Assembly (NCBI RefSeq): GCF_008831285.2
Contig: NC_045145.1
Coordinates: forward strand, 16,446,040-16,510,039
Source: Nymphaea colorata
Taxonomy: Eukaryota; Streptophyta; Magnoliopsida; Nymphaeales; Nymphaeaceae
Direction of reading: 5' to 3'
Length of the DNA stretch: 64,000 nt
The notes under the pieces were generated by a model. It saw only the letters and a program-made list of their open reading frames with translations. It ran no database searches and was not told the origin of the DNA. Below are positions 26,701 through 40,399 of the stretch, piece after piece (the stretch's first letter is position 1; each line of letters starts with the position of its first letter). Made by a program: the position numbers and the translations under genes.

Positions 26701-29028
26701 TTGCCTTTTCATTTCAGACTCTTGTGACTGGATTTGCAAGGATCTTTGGGCAGCCAGTGGGCATCATTGGAAACAATGGCATTTTATTTACTGAATCTGC
26801 TCTTAAGGGGGCACATTTCATCGAGCTGTGCACACAGCGAAATATTCCTTTGATATTTTTGCAAAATATTACTGGATTTATGGTATAATATAAGTCCTTC
26901 TGAGAATCATGCTACCATTTAGTTCTTGTATAATTTTGGGCCCTGACAACAGCAGCCATTTATCAGAACTCATCATATGCATTTGTAGTAATGTCAGGGT
27001 TCTGAACCATTATGCAGATTTCATTTAATCTATTTCTACTTTTTCTACCGTAGGTTCAACTTTTCTCATCTAGTAATGGCAATTACCGTATATAAATAAT
27101 TTGCTGAACATATATATTTAATGGGAAGGTCTGTTCATCTGTACTGTGAAGAAGTCATTTTAGTTGCTCTACCTGTCAAGTAAGTTTCTTGAAGTATACA
27201 TATAAGTGTCCGTAATTAGATCACAGACAAAGTAATGTTCATTATGGAACTGGCGTTATATTCTACTACCTATGCACAACAAGGCAAAAGCGGCAAATTT
27301 CTTGAAAGAATATGGTATTTCAGTTTTTTTAACTTTTCTGGCCTAAATCTATTCTATTCATGTGATTAAAAGTGATAGTTTAGCATCCCTGCCTTCTTTA
27401 GCATGGAATACCTTTGTACTGGAAGAGGTCAACTTCTTGCTAACTTCATCATCACTGAATATATCAAGTTATATGTTTTCTTTACTGGCATTATAGACAA
27501 GGTAAAAGGTTTTTTTATGCTTTGAACTTGCCATTTATGTTAATCTTGAGTAGAATATTTTATACCTTGATATTTTTCAATTCGTTTCCTTTAAAGTTGA
27601 GACTTTGATTTATTTGTCCACAATCTTATATTGGGAGTTCTGAACATGGTGTTGCTTGCAGCTTATGTAGTCACTACCCCAAAAAATAGTGGTGCTTGAG
27701 TTGAATATAAGTGTTTTGGATTTCATTTTGCAGGTTGGCTCAAGATCTGAGGCAAGTGGAATTGCTAAAGCTGGAGCAAAAATGGTTATGGCAGTCTCTT
27801 GTGCTAAGGTGAGACAGTTCCTAAATTGTATGCCTAGGCTTTAACATGACCACTTATCTGGATATCTTCCATATCTATGTTTGATGATATTAGCTTCTTT
27901 GCTTTAGTTTTGCTTAATAAAGAACTTTGTATGCTTGGCACTAGGCACACTACTACTATTTAGCTCCAGGACAATTTATGCATTAAATTCAAGAAGCAAT
28001 CAGTCAAGATGTACCTCAGTTTATAAATATAGGAAAACATGGGTAATATTTGCTGATGAACCTTAAACTAATTTGTGTCAGGTGCCTAAAATAACCATTA
28101 TTCTGGGTGGAAGTTTTGGTGCTGGAAATTATGGAATGTGTGGACGCGCTTATAGTCCTAATTTTCTTTTCCTGTGGCCTACGGCAAGAATTTCTGTCAT
28201 GGGTGGTGCTCAGGTAAATGGTACAACTTTCACTTTGGTAATAATAATAATAATATTATTATTAGTAGTAGTGGTAGTAGTAACAGTAGTAGGAAAAAGA
28301 AAAACATCAGAAGAATATTGTATTGCCAGTGACAACATATTCATGTTCACTGCCACTATGAATATTCTTCCATTTAAGTGAATCGGGTAAATGCTAGTGT
28401 TCCAGCTGGTATACCTTGTGCGCCATGCCAAGGTTGGGGAGCATACTTAATTACTTTTTCTTGGGAGGACTGGTGGTGTGAGAATCTGCCATGTAAACTT
28501 TTGCATATTACGTTTGATAATCTAATTTTCATATCACATTGGCATATACATGTAGTTCCAGAGAATTAGCTTAGAATTGACTGCATCATATGTTGGTCTT
28601 CCTCATTCTTCCCTTCAAAGCCTCACCGACATTGTGGCTGAAGTGACATAATTCTTTGTTTACCTAATTGAAAGGCTGCGGGAGTGCTTGTTGAGATTGA
28701 GAAGAACAACAGGAAACGGCAAGGCAAAGAGGTAACTCCATTTATTCTGTTTGACTCTCTTTGATTTTGGTTTATCTGGCTTCATGTTTACCTGGGTTGA
28801 GCGAGCCACATATTTTCTTGTCAGTGGAGCAAGGAGGAAGAGGAGAATTTCAGGGTTAAGGTTGTGGAGGCATATGAAAGGGAAGGGAGTCCCTATTTTT
28901 CAACTGCAAGGCTTTGGGATGATGGAATTATAGACCCAGCGGACACCAGAAAGGTTTTGGGCCTGTGTCTTGCTGCTTCCGTTAAACCTGTTCCTGAAGA
29001 TACAAAATTCGGTGTATTCAGAATGTGA
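20718..29028 (+). CDS. MCCB: Methylcrotonoyl-CoA carboxylase beta chain, mitochondrial
   Basis: Exons: 20718-20957, 21107-21226, 21965-22399, 22524-22614, 26347-26585, 26718-26882, 27734-27808, 28082-28213, 28675-28731, 28825-29028, giving 585 residues, close to the roughly 587 of the Arabidopsis protein. This subunit holds the carboxyltransferase of the biotin enzyme that converts 3-methylcrotonyl-CoA to 3-methylglutaconyl-CoA in leucine breakdown; its partner is the biotin-bearing alpha subunit, which is not in the window. Residues 1 to about 40 are rich in Arg, Ala and Leu and nearly free of acid, as in a mitochondrial targeting peptide. The N-terminal carboxyltransferase half includes [11 protein letters not shown] and [13 protein letters not shown]. 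The C-terminal half includes [38 protein letters not shown] and SVMGGAQAA, all intact. A candidate AATAAA (29034) follows six bases after the stop. Intron 4 is enlarged to 3.7 kb by nested transposons. Confidence 0.96.
23445..25715 (-). pseudogene. hAT transposase pseudogene (BED finger, DUF659, hAT-C)
   Basis: Read on the minus strand. A start [10 protein letters not shown] lies at 25715. A BED-type zinc finger follows at about 25373-25300 (KCNFCEQ, then CFKHH). Next come an acidic, Gly/Arg-rich region and [16 protein letters not shown] at about 24790. A DUF659-like stretch follows (CSVMVD..TD at about 24600, then [12 protein letters not shown] at about 24390), then [17 protein letters not shown] at about 24210. 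The hAT dimerisation signature [12 protein letters not shown] is at about 23895, and an acidic tail ([13 protein letters not shown]) ends at the stop at 23445-23447. This is the usual order of plant hAT transposases. Stops and frame changes separate the blocks, and a MITE interrupts the gene between its start and the BED finger, so no working enzyme is made. The longest surviving frame (24672-25178, 168 codons) is a fragment of it. Confidence 0.85.
25375..25651. mobile_element. Tourist-like MITE nested in the hAT element
   Basis: A 277-bp element flanked on both sides by TTA (25372-25374 and 25652-25654), the target duplication typical of PIF/Harbinger-Tourist elements. The left end GGGGTGTTTGGATGACA pairs with the right end TGTCATCCGAACGCTCCC (one gap, two mismatches). 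The interior is non-coding and AT-rich with internal GGTTATTCAC/CTGGCTTTG-like phrases. It splits the hAT transposase just before its BED finger, so it is younger than the hAT insertion. A degraded relative lies at 6584-6815. Confidence 0.8.
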
Positions 29029-30874
29029 ATCCCAATAAATGCATTGGCTTGCCAACAGGCGCCCCGTTTACCCTAAGTGGTTGAACTCAATGAGCTTTAG
29101 GGTTTAAAACTCTTGAAGCGTTTCTATTAGCAATCTTGCAGGGGTCTGCTTAACCCCAGTTTACCTGTAATGAAAGGCAAACGGTGTATTTTCTATATTT
29201 TTTCAAAGCACGATGAACCACCAGCTTTTAAACGTCTGAATTTGTCGACATTAGAGATTCGTGGTTTTTCATTTTTTTTTTTTCTCCAAGTAAGAATGCT
29301 GGGGTTTGGCCGACTCCTTTCCGTCCTAGTTATATGAAGCCAAAATTATAGAGGAGGAGAAGTCCCTCCCTCCATTACTCTATCGACACGAACGCTGTAA
29401 AAAGTCGCCGACTGGGAGATAGTCTGGAGGCTTACTCTTCGGAGGATAATATTAGTTCAGGTAACGAGTCAGCCACCTGATTGTTGTAGTTTAGCCTTTG
29501 GCATTTGTTGAGTTTTAATAACTGACATGGTACTGAGCTTGTGCCTGTTCTCGTAGTTTTTCCAGATTGTAGACTGGGAAGCTGCTAGAAGATGAAGATA
29601 CGGTTCAGAGGGAGGTAAGCAGACGGTACATCTCTCTATGAGATTCACCCACGGACTACTAGTGTTCTGAATTTCGTCAGAATAATTTTTCGAGGGAGGC
29701 CGGAGGTTGCGTTCGTACGCTGCACCCCACCGACCTTCCTCCCTTCTGAGGCAACGCGTGGTTGGGTAGTGCGTATGGGTTGGTTTGGGTAATTGGCGTT
29801 GTTGAATCAGCCCGACTAGATTTTCAAGTTATCCGATCTGAAGCTCGATTTTGTTACAAATCGGAAAACCTCATCTTAGGAAGCTTGTTCCTTCAGTCAT
29901 TTACAACGGGAAAAGTGTACAGACGATGCCAAAGCCGGAGAAAAACGAGATTAGTTCATGCTGTCTAGCTTTTCCTTCGGACTACCGGGCTGTGAAAATT
30001 CACGCCTCCTTTTTTTCCTTAGAGAAGGCTGCATCCTTATGACTTTCAGAAACTCTCCATCTTACGGGTTTCTCCTCCCCTCTGGTCTCCGTTGCCTCGT
30101 TAGCTGCATTGCTCGACAGATAGGGCTGTAAGTAAAGATGTCAGCTCAGGGTCGGCTAAATTCTTGGAATATTGGTTTCGTATAATTTTAATATATGTAT
30201 ATATATATATATATACATAATAAACAGAAAATTAAAAATAAAAATAAAAACCAGTACCAGACAAACTCGACAAGTTTAGTCTGCTTCTAGGTGTACTAAA
30301 CTATTATTCATACCTATACCATAAGATGATTGTGGAGGACTAGAGTCAAAACTCTACTCGTAACTTGACCTGTTTGGTTAACTTGAGTTTCCAAACTAAA
30401 TCCAACTTGCAGCAACGCATTCAGTCGGTAGGCAAATTTACTCCTGTGCACCGGAAACATTGAGAACTTGAAACGCTCATGAATAGAGAAAATGTGTGTA
30501 AGCAAAGCACCATAATTGGTTAATTATGGACAAGGTGCCTTCGAAAATGAGTCCAAGAATGCGAAGAGGAACGTAGTTTCAGAAGGAACATTTGGAAAAA
30601 AAACACCCAACTGAAACACACTTCTATATCTCATAATCAGCGCCTATTCTAGTCAACGTTGAACACTGATGTGTAACCAGTTGACCACAGCTCTCTTATG
30701 AAATTCTTCCAGACAAGAAAACCAATTCTCTCATATACAATCGTTATCGCCCAACTGAACGACGAAGCTTAGCTCATGTAGGCAGTCTTCCTCTACAGCA
30801 GGCACGTTCAAGCAGTGCCCTGTGTCACTACTACGGAAATATGCCCCATCGATGGATTAATTGCTTCGCTGCTC
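29029..30874. other. Spacer between convergent MCCB and remorin genes
   Basis: This stretch holds the two 3' UTRs and about 1 kb between them. Part of it (about 29350-29610) looks like spliced leader sequence: a segment ending TTAGTTCAG before GTAACG, then TTTTCCAG followed by a short block with ATGAAGATACGG (29592) and the donor-like GAGGGAG/GTAAGC. No downstream coding exon could be joined, so it may be a non-coding transcript or the 5' remnant of a lost gene. A short (TA)n tract lies at 30195-30216. Confidence 0.45.
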
Positions 30875-33800
30875 CTAACATTCAGCAGCATGGCAGGTGA
30901 AGCAACCGCTCAATGCACCCATATGTCCAGTTCGACGAAAGATCGCAGCCCTCTCAGCTGTCTTTGCAGCTCGCTGTGCATGCATTGCCTTCACTGAGAT
31001 CCTCATTGCATTTGCTTTCTTCTGCGCTGCTCTCAATTTATTCATGATCTTCTCCATGGAAGAGGACCTCAACTTCTCGAGTTTCACCTGCAAAATGGTG
31101 CAGGAAAAGGTTCGCAACAGCTTGAGTTTAAGCGTTCTCAAAAGGTGGAAGAGACGGTCTACGATGTCCTGTTCGACGGGGGAAAATTCCTAAATTTTCA
31201 ATGAAAAGGTGAAGGCGCCACGAATAGGGGAAAGAGGGAGACGACCTCCACACTATTTGAACAGGTACGTGTGGCCTATCAGACTGTCTTATCTACCATT
31301 CAAAAATACACTTTGTTGAGGCTGTCATGGACAGAAAACTCCTTCTTTCTTGTACCCAAAAACGTGTCGAACTCCATCGAGTTTCCACTCATTGAATGCT
31401 GTTACTTGAAAAGTAGACGCTATTTTTCATGGAAGTGGAAGCGATTTAATGCCGCCATCACTTAGTAAAACTAGATATTTGACATGCATATATTGCCAAG
31501 CATTGGCTCAAATATTAATTTAGCAAATGTAGGCATCCCGTACAGCAGACAGCACGATCAAACCGCACTGCAAGCTTCAAAGATTTATTAAATTTGCGTT
31601 TAGACAAATTGAAGGCCCCGGTTGTTGATTTATTTCAGGTCATGAGTACCACCGTCGCCTAATCAATCGAACCATGTGGAAGAAGTCCTATAGCGGGTTT
31701 CACATTTTCCCCGGCCCCGCAATCTTTCATGGATTACGGTTGTTTACAGGGTCAACTAGATCACCTGGTCCCATCAAGGTGGGAACTACCACTGAGGGGA
31801 CTCCCACCTCAAGAGAAGAGATGGATGCCCACTAAGCTCCGAACCACGTTGGGATGTCGACGGCTGGGCTTTGCTCCCAATACCCGACCAAAGTCTGGCT
31901 GCCGGTCTTGGAATTTTGCATCCAAGTCCATGCCACAGCTTAAAATAATGGCCATCCGAGGCCAATTTAGAGACAGGCTTGGTTAGTTACTTAAAATGAT
32001 CCGGTCCAGATTAAGTGATGCCTTTTTTTACCAATTCGAATTAGAGTGGACCCAGACAAGTCAGATTCAAGTAAAGGCTACCCCAAACCGAATCTGACCT
32101 TTGTTTATGTCCAACGACTCCTCTTTCTCAAAAGGAATTTTGAAGTGAAAGATCTCACCTCGAGTTTTCGGATCTCGGCTTCAGCCTTTGCCTTTTGCAG
32201 GTTCTCCCAAGCTGCTATCTTGGCTTCCTCTCTTTTAGATCTGTCAAAAACAAGACGATATTTTGAAATTCGAAATCAACACTTCGCGGTACCCAAGGCC
32301 TCTTTTGGACAGGAAAATGGTAGTAAAAACCAATGTCTGCTACGCATTCAAACAAAATAATTGCAAGTAGTCAAGAAAACAAGTTGGGTAATGAGCTGGC
32401 AGCCTGGCTCAGTTAGGCTGAACAGGGTCTTTCGTTACTATGCAACTCAAAACTTTGGAATAGAAGTCAGGAAGAGTAAACCAAAAGCAAAGGTCCTAAA
32501 AATGAACATATGCCCATGTGACAGTAGATATCAAGAAACCATTTGTGCTGAACTTTGTGTTAAAAGCAAGCATACATCAAAATGAGTGAGATTCACCAAA
32601 TGCATGTCCTAAGGCTAAGAATGAATGTCAGTCCCATGGTACCATGTTTTCTAAAAATTAGGCACAGAATCCAATTTTATATTTATCAAAGCCTGCACTT
32701 GCAAAGGAATAACAAAAATAGCCAAATTGTTGCAATCAACAATTCATTTTTACGAGGGATAGACTCGAGAAAACGCTGCTCCTTTTCAGCTGAAAATATA
32801 AAAAGCCGAAAGGCAACAGCATTTTAAGAGAAATTAATTGCTTACTTTGAAACGCATTTAGCAGTCTCTGCAACTTCCCATGCCGATGTGTGAGCATCCA
32901 TGGTTTTCTTCTTCCAGTCGCCAACCTCCAGGGAGATCCTATCAACGAGCCTCTTGGATCGCCTGGTCATGGTGATCCGGTCGTCCAATTCCACGTCCCT
33001 TATCTCCAGCTTGGAGAGGCGATGAATCCGTTGCAACTCCATGATGGTCAGAGGGGGACGGGGAGATGATGGTGATGAGTCCCTTTCTCTAGGAGATGAG
33101 ACGGTACTACTAGCTTCCGGGCTCATCTGTGTTGCCATGTCCCTTTTGGACACGACCGGAGAAATCATGGTGGCTGCATCCTTCGCGCCATCCGGTTTCA
33201 CATTCGAGCAAACTGCGAGAATACACGACTCCATCAAGATCTCTCAAAAGAACAAGATCATTTTCCGCTAAGAATCTAGAATCTCTTTAATGTGGTTTAC
33301 GATAATTTTAGTACTTGAGGATCAAGAGATCCAAGTTCGACCAGAAACAGGAAGAACTCCACCACACGTGGTCTAATGAAAGCATATTTTTGTATTTAAT
33401 GAGGAAATTTCCATTCGCAAACCTATTCCCACCAGTTTTATCGTCTGATGCAAATCTAAGCTTTTCTAGTAACAGTAAACGGAAAAAAATATATGGTCAA
33501 AGTATATGTCGCAAGGATCAAGTATTCGTGTGGAAAATAGGATAGGTTTCCCGACTTAGAAGACAACGCATCAATTTGTCAATACTAGGGCGGGATCAGA
33601 GATTTTCCAGAGAGGAGTCTCTGACACGAACTTGCAAATAGATGCAGGTCTCCATCAGAAAGTTATCTATTTAATGGGTTTGTCCTTACAAGGCATCTGA
33701 TCAAGGGAGCTAGTCTCTTTTTAAATCGATGAATATCAGATCCTCAATATTTGAAATATAACAAATAAGAAAGAAACCAACAAGTCTAACATGAATACTT

Positions 33801-36800
33801 ATTGCTCAAGTCCTCTCGAAAATTTATTGGCCATGTGGCATGTAGAAGGCAAAATTTCTCCAAAAAGTCAAGGTATAGGTTTGGTCCCTCAAGCATACAC
33901 TAAACTACGAGGCCTTAGCGACCAGTCTGTCTACCGTCCTCTATACGACCTGCTTGCAAGTTGTAACGTAGACCGGATGCGAAAAAAATCAAAATGCAAT
34001 TAAGAAAGAAAAAGGGATCTATTAACTTGCCTGGGAGAGATTCCGGCGACTCGGGCGCCTGTATCACGAGATCAGACCAACCGTGGACGCTTGCAGATCG
34101 AAGCATACACTCCTCGGGGTTCGAAGACGCGGCTTGACCAAGGCCCACGCCCACGTGCCCATCCTCGCGGGAGAACTGAAACGAGTTCGACGGAGCGACC
34201 CTTGCCGTGCATGGGACCGGGACGGCCTGAGGAAACCCGGATCCGATCAGCGCCAGGGGTCCACTCTTAGACTTCGGCTTGCGCGGCGGGAGAACGGGCC
34301 TATTCGGGGCGTCATTGCTGACGGGGCTGAAGATCCACTTTTCTGCGTCCTCCCACTTGGAAGGGAGGCTCTTGCCGGGATAGATCTGCGAGGCAGTAAC
34401 ATGGCGCCGAACGCAGTTGTGGACCAAGGGGACGCGCTCGGAACTGCACCCTCTCTGCTGAGCGAGGCCCGAACGGAGAGGCGGAGTGCCAGGGCTCGCC
34501 AAGGCGCTTCCTGTTCCGGATTTTCGCGCGGCGGAGATCTTTTGCTGATGCTGCATGGTCATCGTGGCTAATCTGGGAGACGACGCGTAAGCATCGCCCG
34601 CGTTGTTTAGATCCAGAGAGGTTGTCCGTTTCTTCTCGGGCCTCAGGCGCCTCTTGTGGCACTCTTTTTTTTTTCATGTTTTGGAGTCGGAAACGCCAGC
34701 CAGAAAACAAGTCAGTGGGAAAAAAAAAATGGAAAGGAAAGGAAAGATGCGATCCAGCGCCTGATTATTGGTCCTAACAACTGTACACTTCTCAAAACTC
34801 AACATGTTTTCCATTCAATTTGCTAGAAACAAATCGACCATTCTTATACGTGTATATTTTTTTGCTTGGAAAAAATACAGCCAATCACCGTATCAAGACT
34901 GAAACATCATAATTCTGATATTCTGCTACCTATCTTGAATCAGTCTTCAATGAAACAAATTTAGATAGTTTATCGTAATACTAGCCGCGGAAATGGGTGT
35001 TGAATACTGTAATTCCAAATTGAGAAAAAGAGGAGCTTCAAAAATCTAGTTATGGTTGAGTTAGGACTTTTTCCGATCCACCAGCAAGATCAAGCATTGC
35101 AAATTGTAAGGCCGATGGTTACGACAACACGAATTTTCACTCTAATAATTCAGGAAATCGCAGTCTTCGGCCAGTCGTACTGAAAGGAATAACAAGGGAT
35201 GCAGAAGGATTACCTTCCACAGCTGTAGAGAAGGAATACGTGGTCGGATCTACGTCTTCCTCTGGGAGAGAAGTAACATGGGAAAAGTTAAAACAACAAA
35301 GGAAACGATATAGGAAAAGGGGAGAAACAGTTTGTGGAATACGACTGAAAGAGATGTCTTAAATCGTACGCGGTAAGGTGGGAGTCAGAGAAAGGAAAGA
35401 GAAAAAGGCACATCCGCAGCATACAATAGCACACAAAAAGGAACCTATTTGGAGTAAAGAGTGGTGGTTGATTACCTGTTCTTGCTTTCTGCTTGTTTCG
35501 AGCATCTTTGGTCCTGCTTTTTGATATCACCTCCAGATCTGGAGCACGTGAAATGTCTTTGTAATCGCGCCCTGCCAAACTCTGGATCAAAGATTCAAAA
35601 CAAATGCCTCTATGAATTTTCTTCTCGAAAAGTGACACCACCTAGCCAGATAGAAAACTCATGGACACGAATACTGAACAGGAACCAGCAAAAGCATAAA
35701 AAGGAAAGGATCCCCTCTCCATCAGCCCTCTCTTCTTTCTTTCCATTCCTCTCTTCTTTCCGTATAATTGATGCTCACACATTTTGCTTGTTGTCTTCAG
35801 TTCCTTTTTCAGTTTTTTGCTCTGTCCTAAATTTGCTAGTTTATGAGAAAACTGTTGCCTCTGAGCTGGTGGTTTTGTTGATTTCATAGTGCGGGAAGAA
35901 TAGCATTCTACTAGTCTATTGAAAGGTAAAAGCGAAAAAAATACTTCAATGGCATGTAGAATGGTTCAGGTGCAAGATCCAATAAAAGCGAATTAAAAGC
36001 TCCTTTTATAGAAGACCAAGATCAAAACATTGAGAAAATTGAGGCGTTTGTATTATTGTATATATGCCCCATTTTTATTGCAACATGCAGATTTAGACAG
36101 CGTAATTTTGATTAGGAAAATGAGAAAATGATTTTTGCAGTAAAATTTTAGCCCGATAGAGTCGTCTTGACTAGAAACAAGAACAATCGAGGGATTTGTT
36201 GCAAACCGATCAAATGTCCTCGCCGACTTCGAACCGATCAACCACGAAGAAAAGTAAAACCACCCTAAGATATTTTAACATTAGTCTCTTGGATTATACG
36301 GCTAAAATTTAACCATTCAGTTGCAAATATGCTGTGGTTTAAACGAAGCAGGAAAAATCTAGTATGTTGCTAAAATAAGACTTCAGGGACCGACAAGAAG
36401 AGGTCGTGAATCGAAAAGCAGAACACTGATTTAGGCATTGCATGAACTTCTTTACTCCCTCTGACAGTACTGGTCAACAATATGCAAGTTTCCATGGAAA
36501 AGTCCGGCGCAAGTTGGGAGCTTTAATAGATAAATCAAGAAAAGAGGGAATCAATCTCTTTTACAACTATTCTCTTGTTCTAGCTCATAATACCTTAAGC
36601 AAGAGAAGATAAGATTCTCTTTCTTCTGGACTGACGATAAGATACAATTCAAGATCTTGACCTATTCCAGATCATTTTAAAAGAAAAAGGAGAACATTTT
36701 CTAAATATCTGAACTACAGGGGATTCGGGTAAGCAGTAACCAAGGACACTGATAGCTTCAGTATCAGATTTAAACAAAGAAGGATAGCGTTTCCCGAGTT

Positions 36801-37232
36801 TTTATAGAAACAGAGTAGTAAAAACGATAAGCGAGATCGCCTATGCACGAACGTTCTCCTTCTACTTTTTTCCAGAAATCCAAATAATAACGCCGAAGCG
36901 AAAGCCCTACTTCGCTCCAAAAAGGATCGAAACAAAATCACGGGCGGAAGGATCTTAAAAAAGCGGGCTATTCGCGAGAAACTCGGAGAGAGGACAGCAG
37001 CAAGATACATCAAGAAAAACAGGACGGAAGCGGAAGAATGTACCTTGGAGCGATCGGAAACCATCGACTCTCGATCCTCGCCGTCGGATTCGAAAGACGA
37101 CCGGCCGATGCTTGCCGTCGCCGAGGAGAAGAGGCTGAAGTTGGCCGCCTGCGTGATGACCGAGTCGGGACTGTCATCTCGGCCCTTCGCATCGGATCCG
37201 ACCGTCGATCTACCGTCCGTGAACCCCAGCAT
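30875..37232 (-). CDS. Long-type remorin family protein
   Basis: Exons in gene order: 37232-37044, 35581-35476, 35261-35214, 34663-34031, 33212-32846, 32240-32159, 31087-30875, about 545 residues. The C-terminal third is a remorin_C domain: DAHTSAWEVAETAKCVSK, then SKREEAKIAAWENLQKAKAE, then MEKIMNKLRAAQKKANAMR, all Ala/Lys/Glu-rich and coiled-coil forming. It ends RRTGHMGALSGCFTCHAAEC. The last segment of remorins anchors them to plasma-membrane nanodomains, and its cysteines could be S-acylated. The first 400 residues are Ser/Pro/Arg-rich and probably disordered (for example GRSSFESDGEDRESMVSDRS). Such long remorins are plant-specific; the exact role here is unknown. The intron after exon 4 has a GC donor (GCAAGT). 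The exon 4 acceptor follows an A-tract but is the first AG after a T-rich tract. The start is the first ATG after a TATA box at 37319-37324. The middle exons are less certain than exons 4-7. Confidence 0.85.
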
Positions 37233-37318
37233 TCCGGCTTCTCCTTCGCAGCGATGGACGGACGAAGTAGTCGGTGGTCACCGGGGACGAGGCCGACCCT
37301 GCGAGCAACAGCAGGAGC

Positions 37319-37324
37319 TTTATA
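37319..37324 (-). promoter_or_regulatory. Candidate TATA box of the remorin gene
   Basis: On the minus strand GGTATAAAGC lies about 90 bases before the proposed start codon. Transcription starting about 30 bases on would meet the ATG at 37232 first, which supports that start. Confidence 0.45.
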
Positions 37325-40300
37325 CCACATCTTTTTAAAAAATGACATGCATGTTCCAAGCATCTTAAAATGGCGGGTATAACCTCGGGAGGGAGATGGA
37401 TGGGCTGGTTACTTCGAGGGATTTTGGGGCGTCAATGTAATAATACGAAAATCCTAAGGGCATAAAAGGATAGGCACAGAAAAGCAATAAGAGAAGGGGG
37501 AGTGGTGCCGTTTATTTTTATGCGTCCTCCACGACAGAAGCATTCCCGAGGGAAGGGGGCACAGGTCGTGGGTCCTACCAGCTGCGTGCTTATTCGCTGC
37601 AGCTCCAGCTCATTGTCGATTAATTATTAAGAGAGACGCGCCCCGACGGATCCGAATATTTTTAATATGATCTGACCCGATTCGTGTCCAGGCCCAGTTC
37701 ATGTTGGATCTATTGGTCCAAGAAGCCGAATCGAAGTTACCGGTCAAACTGACAAGGTCCATTAGTTTGCAGCAGCAGACCTTATATTTGTTTAAAAAAT
37801 AACATCTAAATTGACAAACGATAATTCATTTATCTACCAACTCGACCAACTATATTATGCTTCTTAAAACGCTTACTGGTTTTTATATGCTGCAAATTAG
37901 TCGCAAATGATGCCAAAATATTTAATTCAACATATGATGAACTGGATTGTGGTTTCAAGCATATCATTAACTATCTTTTTCACCGTACGTGACAATGGGA
38001 ACCTGCATATGTCACAAGGACAAGCCAACATAACAAATTCAAATTCGTAGCTCTTAACTTTTTTTTTTCTTTTTTACTTAGAAAAGGATTCAAAATGTGT
38101 TCATTAACGCAAATGTTTTGAAATCTATTAAATACGTTGTAACGAAAGATACTTCAAAATAATAAAATGGTATTGAGATATGAAAAGTTATACGTGAATT
38201 TAGTAAAGATAAGTTCCTGTCACTCGCATGTTCAAGATCCATAAACCCCCAAATCCAAATAGCCTCGACACCTTCGAGATCTTGATGCATAGGATCCTTA
38301 TCCACAGCTGCACGTCTTTCCCATCATGCCGATTGTTCACTAGGAATCCACGATCATGTTCTTAAAGGAAAAATCTTAATGTACTACAGTTTTTTTTAAA
38401 AAAAAACAGAAGGTATAACTACGCCTTTCCAATTCTAATAAAAAATTTGTTCCTATCCATGCAAAGCCTAATAAAAAACGATAAAATATTTGTCTTTCTC
38501 GCTACTTGTTCCCTAAGCATCATGTCCTTTCATCTGCAGCATCACTAAACAATCATAAATAAGTTTACTTTTACCGGTCAATTGTACCATGTTCACATAG
38601 GCACTATACTCAAGGTTAGCTCCACTAGTGATTGGTTCACACTTCATGTGGTAATATCCTAAATGAAACAATCAAACAGTTTTGTCACTTAATAGATCTA
38701 TATATGTATAAGTCAATACAATATACTGGATAGTGGCTAGATGAAAAAAGTTTAAAATTATAATTATAAAGTCATCATAAACCGTCGTTGCAACATAAAC
38801 CATGGCTAATGTGAATTTAACAATTGTTTTTAGTGGTACATGTTTAAAATTTTAATCTTCCAACAATGTTTAAAGTAAATTTGTAATTTTAGTCGTTAAG
38901 CAATATCCTGCACTTGACAGTATTGAATTGCTTTATATGTCCATAGATAAAAGAAGTGCATTCAAAAGGAAACCGCGTCTTCACTAGAGACATCATTGCT
39001 TAATAATAAATCTTCTTGCTGACCACAATCCTTTTAGTAAAGAGTGTCGATATCGGCCTTATTGTACAGCAAGACGGAAGGAATTCCATAAGTCTTACGT
39101 TACTATGCCGTATTAACTGTTGCTATTAATTGCGAATTTATGCAGCGGGAATCTAAATCTACTTTGCGTCTTTTAGGCTTTTGGCTAATCACCATTTTAA
39201 ACGTATCTACACTTTTCGCTCGCACCTGAAACCTGATAAGAATATTATAACCATTGCTTGATATAAATAGAGATAGACTTCTTTATTCAAGTTTTTATAT
39301 ATCGTTGTCGTTCTCTTGCCAAATATTAATCGAAAAATGTTATTAAAACGACAAATACAACCGAGTTTCATGGAGCCATGATAAAGGAATGGAAGCTTCA
39401 AAGCACCCGCCAATGTACGTAGAATCTCAGTTGGGTTTAAATATATGTAGATTGTACTGTGTACATCACCTGAACTGGTTGGCAATAAGAAAAACGAGAT
39501 ATTGTAAATCGAGGTATTCTCTGATAATCGATTAATGGGAATAGTTTTTTTCTTTATACTTTCTTGATTGTTATGGTTCCGCCCTGTCTTCGGGTCTACA
39601 ATTTGCTAGAACCAGAAATTTTGAGGTGGATTCTAAATAAGTGGTAATAAATTCAGGGAATGTCAGATTCACGTAGGTATCAGAATCAATGTCGGTGTAA
39701 CGCAAATAGATGCCATATCACCTCATATTTGAGAGGCAATTCAATGCAATCTTTATAGACACGATGGATTCAAATTTCAAATCGGGGCAGATATCAGTGT
39801 TTCGCCTTTCAATTTAATGCATTTAATTGCCTCAGACCCGTGGCCGAATGCATGCAATCTTAGGACATTGGATCCGAGTGATACAAACACTGGCCCACAT
39901 AATATTCAGAGAATTTATTCCATTGACGTTGCCGTTCTGTGTCAAAAACGGAAGAGGCATGGTAAACTATTGGGCAGGTTCAGTCTGCATGTTCACGTTG
40001 TGATATAACTCCGGTTGACATGTCAGGCAAGATTCAAAAAGGAAAATAGCATTGAGAGCTTTCCGCATTTTTTTCTTATGTAGACGTGAAGAGCATTTTC
40101 TTAAACTTGAGCCGGGAAACAACAATTATACCGAGAGAATTAGAAGCACGATGATTTTTTCAAAAATATTGCGAAAAGATTAGGTTTCCAAATGGAAATT
40201 CCTCAAAGGTGAAGTTAAGTGAGTGGGATGCACACCATTCCCAAAGTGGATCTTTGACCCGGAGGAAAAGGACCGCACCTCGAGCCTTGCCTTGCGCGTA

Positions 40301-40399
40301 CGAAGCACGAAATGGCCGGCCATTCGCATTAACTCGCCGCTCCACCGCCCCCTCGCTTTCGCTGATGGACACCTCGCATCTTGCTCTCTCGGTTGAGCG